Part shown: positions 9,891 to 17,420 of the stretch, piece after piece
How positions within the stretch are numbered: the stretch's first letter is position 1
How the letters are laid out: every line of letters begins with the position of its first letter
Assembly (NCBI RefSeq): GCF_012933465.1
Contig: NZ_JABBND010000005.1
Coordinates: forward strand, 62,001 to 126,000
DNA from: Actinomycetospora sp. TBRC 11914
GTDB lineage: Bacteria > Actinomycetota > Actinomycetes > Mycobacteriales > Pseudonocardiaceae
DNA length: 64,000 bases
Direction of reading: 5' to 3'
Position numbers and translations under genes: made by a program
The notes under the pieces: model-generated
Told to the model about the DNA's origin: nothing
Seen by the model: the letters and a program-made list of their open reading frames with translations, nothing else
Database searches by the model: none

Positions 9891-10951
9891 GATCTCACCT
9901 GGTTATACACAGCGATGACTTCGTCGCGAAATCGGGCGAATTCACCTATCTCGCTGGAACGGGCCTTGCTATTATCGCCCCACGAAACGAACGATTGTTC
10001 TAGGACCGCCGCAACCAAGATTGCTGCAATTTCCTGGGGAGTCGCGTCTGGGGGATAAAGAATGCCGTTGCCACCCGAGATCACAGCGTCTCTGCAACTA
10101 CCTATATCAGGAGCGACGACTCCGCGACCCGCCGATAGCGCCTCAAGTAATACCAGTGGAAGCCCTTCCCACCTGCTAGTAAGGAGAAGAACGTCTGATT
10201 CGCGCAACTTGACACCCACCTGATCTGACGCGCCAGACAACGAGAATCCGCGGATAGGCTGCATTTGCAAGCGATCTTCAAGCGAAGTGCGCAACTCACC
10301 GTCGCCCACCCACTCAGCATCGACAAAATGTTCTTCACGGTTGATGCACCGGATGGTTTCCAAGAAGCGCAAGGGGTCCTTTTGCTCAGTTAGCCTACCG
10401 ATCCCCAGGATGCGCGGTCGCGCCCCCGTAGCACTTGGCGGTACTCCCACAGGGCCAGCCTCAGATGCATTTACCGCATTAAGCACCGTCGTAACCGAAG
10501 AAGGTTTGCGGCCGTAATCCTTAACCAACATCGAAGCCATCGCGGACCCGCAAGCGATGAGCCGAGTACCGCGGAAGGAGACCAGCCTCTTCATACGGCT
10601 TTCACCTCGGAACATATTGTGTACGTGCTCTACGACTTTAGCATCTGTGCCTACACTCGCTAATACCGCGAGGAGTGCGACACCACGCTGATGGCAATGC
10701 AGAACGTTCCATCTGTCATTCTTGATGATCTTCCGCAGTGTTAGCGTATACTGAATCTTACCCAATAGGGAAGTTCGCGGGGATGCTTCGTAACGCAGAA
10801 CCTCCTTGGGTAACTCTCGCCATAATGGGCCGCCTGGATGTGCCAGCACGCCTGATCGCGCGACATTCCGCGTGAGGCTCGAGGCGAGGTTTACTACTAC
10901 TCGCTCTACTCCACCAACCTCTAAGCCGTCAGTAATTTGGAGCACGCGCAT
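9887..10951 (-). CDS. Glycosyltransferase family 4
   Basis: The product (354 residues from ATG 10951) starts MRVLQITDGLEVGGVERVVV, the classic GT4 N-terminal glycine-rich loop, and carries ILGIGRLTEQKDPLRFLETI and the donor-binding EGLPLVLLEALSAGRGVVA (E-x7-E). The frame is open to 11032, but that extension would overlap the Wzy gene and lacks family similarity. The gene sits between the Wzy-like and second GT4 genes, overlapping the latter by 4 bp. Composition is AT-rich: the line 9841-9900 has 29 G+C of 60. Predicted cytoplasmic, acting on the lipid-linked repeat unit. Confidence 0.88.
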   Translation of the reverse strand: MRVLQITDGLEVGGVERVVVNLASSLTRNVARSGVLAHPGGPLWRELPKEVLRYEASPRTSLLGKIQYTLTLRKIIKNDRWNVLHCHQRGVALLAVLASVGTDAKVVEHVHNMFRGESRMKRLVSFRGTRLIACGSAMASMLVKDYGRKPSSVTTVLNAVNASEAGPVGVPPSATGARPRILGIGRLTEQKDPLRFLETIRCINREEHFVDAEWVGDGELRTSLEDRLQMQPIRGFSLSGASDQVGVKLRESDVLLLTSRWEGLPLVLLEALSAGRGVVAPDIGSCRDAVISGGNGILYPPDATPQEIAAILVAAVLEQSFVSWGDNSKARSSEIGEFARFRDEVIAVYNQVRS

Positions 10952-10970
10952 CGTTCTCTGGCTAGTACTA

Positions 10971-12245
10971 CTACTCAACGCAGGCCCCCCTGCCCGCTGC
11001 CCTCGATTTGCTAACAGCCCCCGAAGGCACACGGCACGCGTCCGCTTTCCCTGACATAGTCCTACTCATTGCTGGACAAACACCCGAAAGCTGGTAAGTC
11101 AGAAACAGAAAAAGCAAGCCGATCGGCGTGACGAATCGAGACTCGCTAAAGTTGCTTACTATCAAGACGATTATGGCCGCCAAAGGCCAATAGGTGTGCC
11201 CGGCAGCGCCGCGAACCGCCGTCCTAATTGAGCGAGTTACTGTTGATAATATGAGAATACATAACAAGAAGAGCCCTAGGCCGCCGATCTGGATGTAGAC
11301 ATCTAGATATCCCTCATGTGCCTGATATATTGAGAACTTTGTGATATTCCAGATCGTGTTTGTCAGAGGTAGATCGTCGTGCCATACGGCGTTCCAGCCA
11401 TAACCCAATACGGGCGATTCGCCTGCCTCTTGCAAAACAGCATCCCAGATGATCTGTCTGCCGGTGAAGGTCAGATCCCGACCCAGGCTGCCAACCAACG
11501 TGTCTAAGGAAAGTAGTGCCCAAGCCAGGATCGCGCCCCCGAGCAGGGAGACGCCCGTCAATGCGATGTATCGTGTCGTGTTCTCAAACCGTTGAACACC
11601 GCGAACTGCAAGCCACACCATGATGAGTGCCACTGCAGCGAGTATTGAGGACTGTGACTGCGCGAAAAGCAGGCAGAGAATAGCCAGGCCCACGTCAAAG
11701 ACTAATAGAAGCGGGGAGCGTTTCCGGGCAGAAGCGATGACAGTGCTCAACGCTAGCACCGATACGAAAGCGAGTAGGTTCCGGTGATCAAATACTCCCT
11801 TCAGTGTACCTGCTTCGTACGAGTCCGACGTGATTGCAATATCAGGACGAACGAATGCAAGCACTAGTGACGCAAGAAGGAGCAAGCGAAAGCCGACTCG
11901 GGCGGAGTACAGAGTCTCTTCAAACGAGAGGCTCTTCGCGATCGCGCGAGCAGCGAGCGCAAGAAGGAGGACTTGCACTGCTGATACCACGGTAGACAAG
12001 AGAAGAAGAGACCAGAACATACTCGACAACGCAAACGCCGCGAACAGGATGGATAGGTCTAACCCGGTCGATCGTGGCGCCAGAGTGTACCGAGGATGAA
12101 CTAAAATAGCGATTAGCGCAATCAAGGGAATTACAACGTTATCCCCGGAGTAGGGCGCGACGGCCGTCGCACAGACTAGCCCGGTCGTCGTCCATTGCGC
12201 AAATTTCTCGCCCGGCGAAGTTTGAGGCGTAGACTCAGGCAACAC
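10971..12245 (-). CDS. O-antigen ligase/polymerase (Wzy-like) membrane protein
   Basis: A 424-residue polytopic membrane protein with roughly ten to twelve hydrophobic stretches. It carries the O-antigen ligase family hallmark in a long extracytoplasmic loop: GRQIIWDAVLQEAGESPVLG ... YGWNAVW ... AHEGYLDVYIQIGGLGLFLL. In a Wzx/Wzy pathway this protein polymerises repeat units on the outer face of the membrane. It lies 19 bp after the flippase gene and 19 bp before the GT4 gene, consistent with one operon. Ligase and polymerase cannot be separated by sequence; with flippase, BY-kinase and priming enzyme alongside, polymerase is more likely. Confidence 0.82.
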   Translation of the reverse strand: MLPESTPQTSPGEKFAQWTTTGLVCATAVAPYSGDNVVIPLIALIAILVHPRYTLAPRSTGLDLSILFAAFALSSMFWSLLLLSTVVSAVQVLLLALAARAIAKSLSFEETLYSARVGFRLLLLASLVLAFVRPDIAITSDSYEAGTLKGVFDHRNLLAFVSVLALSTVIASARKRSPLLLVFDVGLAILCLLFAQSQSSILAAVALIMVWLAVRGVQRFENTTRYIALTGVSLLGGAILAWALLSLDTLVGSLGRDLTFTGRQIIWDAVLQEAGESPVLGYGWNAVWHDDLPLTNTIWNITKFSIYQAHEGYLDVYIQIGGLGLFLLCILILSTVTRSIRTAVRGAAGHTYWPLAAIIVLIVSNFSESRFVTPIGLLFLFLTYQLSGVCPAMSRTMSGKADACRVPSGAVSKSRAAGRGACVE

Positions 12246-12264
12246 CCTTCAGGTCCCTTCACCG

Positions 12265-13491
12265 TTACTCGACTACCTGAAAATTGGTGGATCTCCGCGC
12301 GCGTGCGACGGTCACGAATCCCAGGCCGAGCGCTCCGACAGCCTGTGCGCCGGCACCGCCCCAGATTGAGAACAACCAAGCACCAACCAGGACGAGAACG
12401 ATCGTAATTGGTGCGATGACGGCCTTCGTGAAGACTTCGAAGCTTAGCTGGCCCACGGCTCGTAGGAAGGGTCCATACGCTGCACTCAACGAGCCTCCTA
12501 CAAATGATAGTGCCGCGAGGGGCAGCAGGGGCCTAGACGTGATCCAATCATCGCTGAAGATGAGCGCCATAAATTGCGCCGGAACCGTAAAGGAAGCCGC
12601 AACCACGAATAGAGTCACGCCAACCATCCCACCAGCTGCCACCAATGCGATCTTTTTAGCTTGCGCCATATCGCCTTGCGACACTTGAACAACCATGAGC
12701 GGCTGAATCAGAGAGATCGTACCCATGATCGCGATTTGAACAGCCGCAAGGGGCAATTGTGCTACTCGCAGGGTACCGTAGGCTGCCGCGCCGCAGACCG
12801 CTGCGATCACGAGGCCCCCGGCCGGGCCAATCGCCTGGGTAAGTGTGAAATCCACCAAGCTCCTGCTACCGATACTCTTTGCCTCGCCCAACCACGATTT
12901 GGAGTCCTGAATGCGTGGAAGGAGGCCGGTTGACGATAACCCGAAGAGAGCGCCGATCCCCGCTGAAGCGCCCCACACAACGATTCCCGAGGCCGTCGTA
13001 AAGGAATGCATTTCCACAAGCACTCCAACGCCAGCGAATGTGCCGACAGTCCATAAAGCAGTGTTTACTAGCGCGTCCCTTACGTTTCCCCCGGCGTAGC
13101 AGACCCAACGGATGGAGTCTTGGCAGATGAGCATCGGCAGAACAACCGCAAGGGCCAAGATGGGGTCTCGGCCGTCAGGAGGTGCGAAGGACGCGACTAT
13201 GAGCGCAACGACGCATAAGGCAACACCAGAGGTAACGCTACAACCGAGGACAGACCTAGCTGCCTGGTGACGGTATTCAGGGCTCGCTGCACTGTATTTC
13301 AGAGTGTAGGCATCGACCAGCAGGACACGGTTACAACCCGTCACTAGAATTCCGACTGTGAGATAGGTAGCGAGATAACCGAACGCAACGGGCGGCAGGA
13401 GATGTGCCCCTAAAACCGTGAGCACGGCGTTTCCGAGGCTGGATACGCCAGCATCGGTCAAGCTACCTAGTGCCTTCAGCCGATACTTCAT
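12265..13491 (-). CDS. Polysaccharide flippase (Wzx/MATE-like)
   Basis: 408 residues, almost all in hydrophobic segments (about twelve), beginning MKYRLKALGSLTDAGVSSLG. Length, topology and position between a Wzy-like and a Wzc-like gene fit a Wzx-type oligosaccharide flippase that moves the lipid-linked repeat to the outer face. Sequence conservation in this family is low, so the call rests on topology, context and the N-terminal pattern (one helix starting right after a short basic leader, then an HLLPPVAFGYLA turn). AT-rich like its neighbours. Confidence 0.75.
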   Translation of the reverse strand: MKYRLKALGSLTDAGVSSLGNAVLTVLGAHLLPPVAFGYLATYLTVGILVTGCNRVLLVDAYTLKYSAASPEYRHQAARSVLGCSVTSGVALCVVALIVASFAPPDGRDPILALAVVLPMLICQDSIRWVCYAGGNVRDALVNTALWTVGTFAGVGVLVEMHSFTTASGIVVWGASAGIGALFGLSSTGLLPRIQDSKSWLGEAKSIGSRSLVDFTLTQAIGPAGGLVIAAVCGAAAYGTLRVAQLPLAAVQIAIMGTISLIQPLMVVQVSQGDMAQAKKIALVAAGGMVGVTLFVVAASFTVPAQFMALIFSDDWITSRPLLPLAALSFVGGSLSAAYGPFLRAVGQLSFEVFTKAVIAPITIVLVLVGAWLFSIWGGAGAQAVGALGLGFVTVARARRSTNFQVVE

Positions 13492-13557
13492 GACAGGAGT
13501 AGAGGCGTCGTCGACGCGCTCGCGGTGCTGTGAAATGAGCTCTTCACTGCTGGATCG

Positions 13558-15000
13558 CTATCGAGGTCTCGGCGTAGGCCTGCTCATCTCGCCATGGCCG
13601 GAGCCATTGCTCGCTCGATGTATCGCAGTAAAGGGAGCTCCCGAGGATTCAGGCTTTTCACTGCGATAGGCGTCGTATGCACGCCCTTCTGCCGCTGGCT
13701 CAGGTACTGCAGTGAGAATCGTGCCCAGTATTGGCGCTCCACTGGCCCTCAGGTTCTCGACTGCCGCCGAGAGCTGATCCCGAGTTGTCTTATTGGAACG
13801 CGCAATCACGACGACGCCGTCGGTCAGGGGCGCTAAGGCGGAAGCATCACTCACCGCGAGAAGTGGCGGGGCGTCGAAGAGGATCTGATCGTACCTCCCA
13901 GACAACTCTCGAATTACGCTTGCCATATTTTGAGAAGCAAGCAATTCACTCGGATTCGGCGGTATCGGCCCGCTACTCAAGAGGTCAAGGTTTGGCCGCG
14001 CAGCTTGGATCACATGGTCCAGAGTCGCTCGGCCGCTTATGACGCTGGTCAAACCAGCTGCATTCTCAAGGCCAAAAATGCTGGTAAGCCGGGGACGTCT
14101 GAGGTCGGACTCAACTAAGAGGACTCGAAGCCCACCCATCGCCATGGCAAGGCCGAGGTTTGCAACGGTAGTTGTTTTGCCCTCGGCCGGCATGGGACTT
14201 GAGAACATGAAGGTCTTGGGTGAGCGATCGACATCTATGTACTGTAGATTTGTACGAAGCTGCCTAACGTACTCGCCAGACCGTGAGCCTTCGGCTATCA
14301 CGAAAAGTGGGTGATCCACTACGGAAGGGTCCCAGAGAGTCGCGCCCAAGTTGGGCGCTCCTGCGAGTACGCTGAGCTGGTTAGTGCTCTTGATTCTGGT
14401 ATCTAGCTTGTCCCGCACGAGCCCACACGCGATCCCCACGACAAGTCCGCCCAGAAGCGCGAGACCAAGAATCGTCAACATGCCGGTGGACGACGCAACG
14501 ACCGGGACGTCTGCCGGCTGCACAACCCGCACCGTCACTGCCTGCCGCGCATTGGGTTGGATCGGCCGCTCGATTTCGTCTACTAGGCCAACGAAGACCG
14601 TGTCGAGCGTGTTTGCGATCCGCGCGGCTTGTGCTGGTGAACTGTCGATGACCTTCACCTGTATTACGACCGAGCTTAGCGAGTTCGATGCGCTTACCTT
14701 CTTGGCGAGTTGCTCAGGGCTTGTATCGAGGTGCAGTCGCTGAATTACATCGTCAAGAACTCTTCTACTAGTAGCGAGCTCGATATATGAGCTCACTCTC
14801 TGCTGTGATAGCTGCGCACCCTCGAATGCAGAGCTAGGATCGTCGGCGACCTGCGAAGAGACATAGAGCGTACTGGTGGCGGTGTATTCGGGACCCCTTA
14901 TAGCCCACGCCACGCCGGTCGCCAGCACGACCACAGCGGTAACCGCCAGAATCAGGCGCCACCGTTCGCGGAGCACTCTGAGGTAGTCCTGAATGGTCAT
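13558..15000 (-). CDS. Wzc-like polysaccharide co-polymerase / BY-kinase
   Basis: 480 residues. The N-terminal Wzz domain is bounded by two transmembrane helices (about 15-34 and 172-194), with extracytoplasmic sequence between. The cytoplasmic ATPase/kinase domain has Walker A SSPMPAEGKTTT (267-278), Walker A' LLVESDLRRP (294-303) and Walker B ILFDAPP (373-379). Such proteins set chain length and control export by tyrosine autophosphorylation. The usual C-terminal tyrosine cluster is reduced to two Tyr (in AYDAYRSE). Walker A' has Glu-Ser where Asp-Ala is more common. First gene of the AT-rich operon, which reads toward the GT4 genes. Confidence 0.88.
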   Translation of the reverse strand: MTIQDYLRVLRERWRLILAVTAVVVLATGVAWAIRGPEYTATSTLYVSSQVADDPSSAFEGAQLSQQRVSSYIELATSRRVLDDVIQRLHLDTSPEQLAKKVSASNSLSSVVIQVKVIDSSPAQAARIANTLDTVFVGLVDEIERPIQPNARQAVTVRVVQPADVPVVASSTGMLTILGLALLGGLVVGIACGLVRDKLDTRIKSTNQLSVLAGAPNLGATLWDPSVVDHPLFVIAEGSRSGEYVRQLRTNLQYIDVDRSPKTFMFSSPMPAEGKTTTVANLGLAMAMGGLRVLLVESDLRRPRLTSIFGLENAAGLTSVISGRATLDHVIQAARPNLDLLSSGPIPPNPSELLASQNMASVIRELSGRYDQILFDAPPLLAVSDASALAPLTDGVVVIARSNKTTRDQLSAAVENLRASGAPILGTILTAVPEPAAEGRAYDAYRSEKPESSGAPFTAIHRASNGSGHGEMSRPTPRPR

Positions 15001-15186
15001 TCTCTACCCTTCCCGGCTACCCGTAACTGAGCTTACCGGTTGGAGCGACGCACAAGATCGCACGAAACTGGAGTAAATCACTACGCGCGCGCCCCCCCGG
15101 GTTGGCGTGTCCGACCGTATCGCAGGCCTCGTTTCCGCCATTACCCGGTCGGAGCGGATTCGAACCCAAGGCACCTGTAGTCACTC
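15001..15186. other. Gap at the composition boundary
   Basis: This 186-bp gap separates the AT-rich operon from very GC-rich sequence (45 of 60 bases are G+C in 15841-15900). It contains a tRNA-T-loop-like string but no complete tRNA. It may be a junction of acquired DNA. Confidence 0.35.
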
Positions 15187-16680
15187 TCAGTACGCGCCGC
15201 GGGCGAGGAGCACGGCCCCGAGGGTCTTGCAGAGGATGTTCACGTCCAGCGCCGGCGACCAGTTCTCGACGTAGCGGAGGTCCAGCCGGACCGACTCGTC
15301 CCAGGAGAGGTCGGAGCGGCCGCTGACCTGCCAGAGGCCGGTCATCCCGGGCCGGACGAGAAGCTTGCGGCGTGCGTCGTCAGCGTAGGTTGCGACCTCA
15401 CAGGCGAGTGGCGGCCGGGGACCCACCAGGGACATCGAGCCGCCGAGCACGTTGAACAGCTGCGGGAGCTCGTCGAGCGAGAGACGACGCAGCGTCGTGC
15501 CGATCTTGGTGACCCGCGGGTCCGTCTTCATCTTGAACAGCGGGCCGGCCGCCTCGTTGGTCGCCGCGAGCGAGGCCACCATCTGGTCGGCGTTCACGAC
15601 CATCGAGCGGAACTTGACCATCCGGAAGGTCGACCCGTTGAGGCCGACGCGCTCCTGGCGGTAGAAGACCGGGCCGCCGTCGCGCTTGATGAGCACCGCC
15701 AGCGTCAGGAAGACCGGTGCGAGGACGAAGAGCAGAGCCGCGGCGCCGAGGCGGTCGACGCCGGCCTTGACCGCGCGGGTGACGCCGTCGAAGCGAGGCT
15801 CGGTGAGGCGCAGCATCGGGATGCCGTCGACGGGGGCGACGTGCAGCCGCGGGCCGCCGATCTCCATGAGGCCCGGGTCGACCACGAGGTCCACCCCCGT
15901 GCCCTCGAGGGCCCAGGCCAGGGACTGGAGCCGGCGGGATGACCAGCCCGGCGTGGGGGACACTGCGACGACGTCGATGCCGAGCTCCGCGACGTGGTGG
16001 GCGACCTCGTCGAGGTCGCCGACCACCGGGACGCCATCGAGGTCGGCGTGACCGTCGACCGGGCCGGTCGAGGTGCAGGCGGCGGTCACGGACCAGCCGT
16101 GGTGCGGCACGCGGCGAGTGCGGGCGACGAGGTCGGCGACGCCGTCCTCACTGCCGATCACGAGCACCGAGGCCATGCAGACGTTCTCGCGGCGCGCGGC
16201 GTGCAGCACGCGGCGGATCAGGTAGCGCCCGATGAGGACGCCGGCGCCCATGGCCGGGACGACCCCGACCACCCAGGGCCGCAGCCCTTCGGCCTTGAAG
16301 AGGTAGCCGATGAGGGCGAGGACGAGGCTCGCGCCGAGGAAGGCGCGGACGAGGCGGTTGAACTCCTCGGCGCCCTGGCCGATCACCTGGCTGTCCCAGG
16401 AGCGCATCGCGCCCATCAGCGTCAGGGCGACGACTGCACCGATACAGCTGTACTCGGCGGCGGCGGCGAGGTCCCAGTCGCGGGTCCCGACACCGAGGGC
16501 GGTGGCGACCGCGCAGACCCCGAACAAGATGCCGAGGTCGGCAGCCACGACCGCGCGGCCCAGCAGGGCGCGCCACGTGCTGGTGCGGAACGGACGTCCC
16601 ACCGGCCCGTCCTGCGATGACCGCGGAGCGGGAACAATGACGTCCCGCCTTCCCCCCACGGTCCTGATGTCCGTGCTCAC
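15187..16680 (-). CDS. Polyprenyl-phosphate sugar-1-phosphate transferase (priming enzyme)
   Basis: The C-terminal third is a bacterial sugar transferase domain: KFRSMVVNAD, RVTKIGTTLRRLSLDELPQL, NVLGGSMSLVGPRPPL and RPGMTGLWQVSGRSDLSWDE. The N-terminal part has four hydrophobic segments and a CoA-binding-like fold (VLVIGSEDGVADL), as in WcaJ/CpsE-type enzymes. It loads the first sugar phosphate on undecaprenyl phosphate at the membrane. I choose GTG 16680 (VSTDIRTVGG) because GGGGGG lies 10 bp upstream; the longer frame to 16770 lacks support. It is very GC-rich, unlike the downstream operon, so this priming gene seems native. Confidence 0.9.
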   Translation of the reverse strand: MSTDIRTVGGRRDVIVPAPRSSQDGPVGRPFRTSTWRALLGRAVVAADLGILFGVCAVATALGVGTRDWDLAAAAEYSCIGAVVALTLMGAMRSWDSQVIGQGAEEFNRLVRAFLGASLVLALIGYLFKAEGLRPWVVGVVPAMGAGVLIGRYLIRRVLHAARRENVCMASVLVIGSEDGVADLVARTRRVPHHGWSVTAACTSTGPVDGHADLDGVPVVGDLDEVAHHVAELGIDVVAVSPTPGWSSRRLQSLAWALEGTGVDLVVDPGLMEIGGPRLHVAPVDGIPMLRLTEPRFDGVTRAVKAGVDRLGAAALLFVLAPVFLTLAVLIKRDGGPVFYRQERVGLNGSTFRMVKFRSMVVNADQMVASLAATNEAAGPLFKMKTDPRVTKIGTTLRRLSLDELPQLFNVLGGSMSLVGPRPPLACEVATYADDARRKLLVRPGMTGLWQVSGRSDLSWDESVRLDLRYVENWSPALDVNILCKTLGAVLLARGAY

Positions 16681-16845
16681 GTCGAGTGACCCCCCATAGT
16701 CACGGAAGGCGACCGGAGGAAGCAGCGTCGGGGGCGCTCTGGTGGACCCCCGCCGCGCCATCCAGACCATCTCGCCCTGGTGTGCGCTTGACCCGGCTAT
16801 CGCGCTCCATGGCCAGGTCCGTTACTCGCTCCGTACACAGTTTTG

Positions 16846-16866
16846 GGCGTGTCGCGGCGACACGCC
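16846..16866. repeat. Perfect inverted repeat in the priming-transferase leader
   Basis: GGCGTGTCG-CGG-CGACACGCC has 9-bp perfect arms and lies about 165 bp upstream of the sugar transferase start. An imperfect copy sits before the WecG/TagA gene at 6633-6653. It could be an operator or a leader-RNA hairpin. Confidence 0.5.
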
Positions 16867-16978
16867 GAGAAACTCTGACGGAGAAGCGAGGTGATGTCCC
16901 CCGGACGGGTTCATCACAGTTCGGACGATGGCCACTGAGCGTTGCGTCCCCCGACGGCGGGGACTCTGAGCCGCCTGT

Positions 16979-16996
16979 CTTTTCGTTGACCTTTCA
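16979..16996 (-). promoter_or_regulatory. Putative SARP box B-minus
   Basis: On the minus strand, TGAAAGG followed 11 bp later by CGAAAAG. It points toward the sugar transferase gene, about 300 bp away, and stands back to back with the plus-strand box at 17036. The second repeat is imperfect. Confidence 0.35.
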
Positions 16997-17035
16997 GCCC
17001 GGTCCCCGTCACCTGGGCGGGCCGACGGCGGCGAC

Positions 17036-17053
17036 TGAAAGATGGCTGAAGGT
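17036..17053 (+). promoter_or_regulatory. Putative SARP box B-plus
   Basis: TGAAAGA at 17036 and TGAAGGT at 17047 are 11 bp apart. A GTG start codon (17076) follows after 22 bp, nearly the same arrangement as at the intact patatin gene (25395-25412). The flanking sequence is also recognisably related to that promoter. Confidence 0.5.
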
Positions 17054-17075
17054 GTGGCGCGAGTCACTACCATTC

Positions 17076-17420
17076 GTGACCGACACGGCCTCGCCAGGCA
17101 GCCGCGCACCGTCCATGTCGCGGGTCGTGCGCGCCCTCGTGTCAGCGGCCGTGGCGGTCGGCGCCCTCGCCGTCGTCGAGAAGGTCGCGGTCGCACGGGG
17201 GCTCGACGAGCTCGTCGCGGCCTCGCCCGCCGGGGACGTGTGGTGGCGAATCGCCGTCGCTGCCCACGTCGCCAGGCTCGCCCTGCTCGTGCCGGCGGTA
17301 CCGGCCGCCGTCGTGGCCCTGGCGAGAGGTGGTCGACGTGCCCTGTCCCTTCAGCGAACTCAGCGGCGGAGGCCGAGCGGCAGGGATGCCGCCGGATCCT
17401 CGAGGGCCGAGACGCACTGA
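17076..17420 (+). CDS. Small membrane protein derived from a polytopic patatin (internal deletion)
   Basis: From GTG 17076 the frame encodes 114 residues with two hydrophobic helices flanking a WWRIAV motif. Residues about 25-85 align with the third and fourth transmembrane segments of the intact patatin at 25434: here VVEKVAVARGLDELV...GDVWWRIAVAAHV, there VVENLAVTWGLEQLT...GELWWRVAASADV. The first two helices and the whole catalytic domain are missing. Promoter box and downstream convergent SARP gene are both kept, with a 61-bp 3' overlap with the latter. I infer a deletion derivative of a duplicated patatin gene. It may be a relic or a retained small membrane protein. Confidence 0.5.
   Translation: MTDTASPGSRAPSMSRVVRALVSAAVAVGALAVVEKVAVARGLDELVAASPAGDVWWRIAVAAHVARLALLVPAVPAAVVALARGGRRALSLQRTQRRRPSGRDAAGSSRAETH

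Noticed and set aside
10585-10605. TGAAAGCCGTATGAAGAG on the minus strand, close to the SARP-box pattern with 11-bp period
   Set aside because: It lies inside the coding region of a GT4 gene, the second repeat is imperfect, and no start codon is suitably placed.
15140-15175. GGGTTCGAATCC-like T-loop on the minus strand, suggesting a tRNA
   Set aside because: The T-stem does not pair (TTGGG against CCGCT) and no anticodon arm or acceptor stem can be folded around it.
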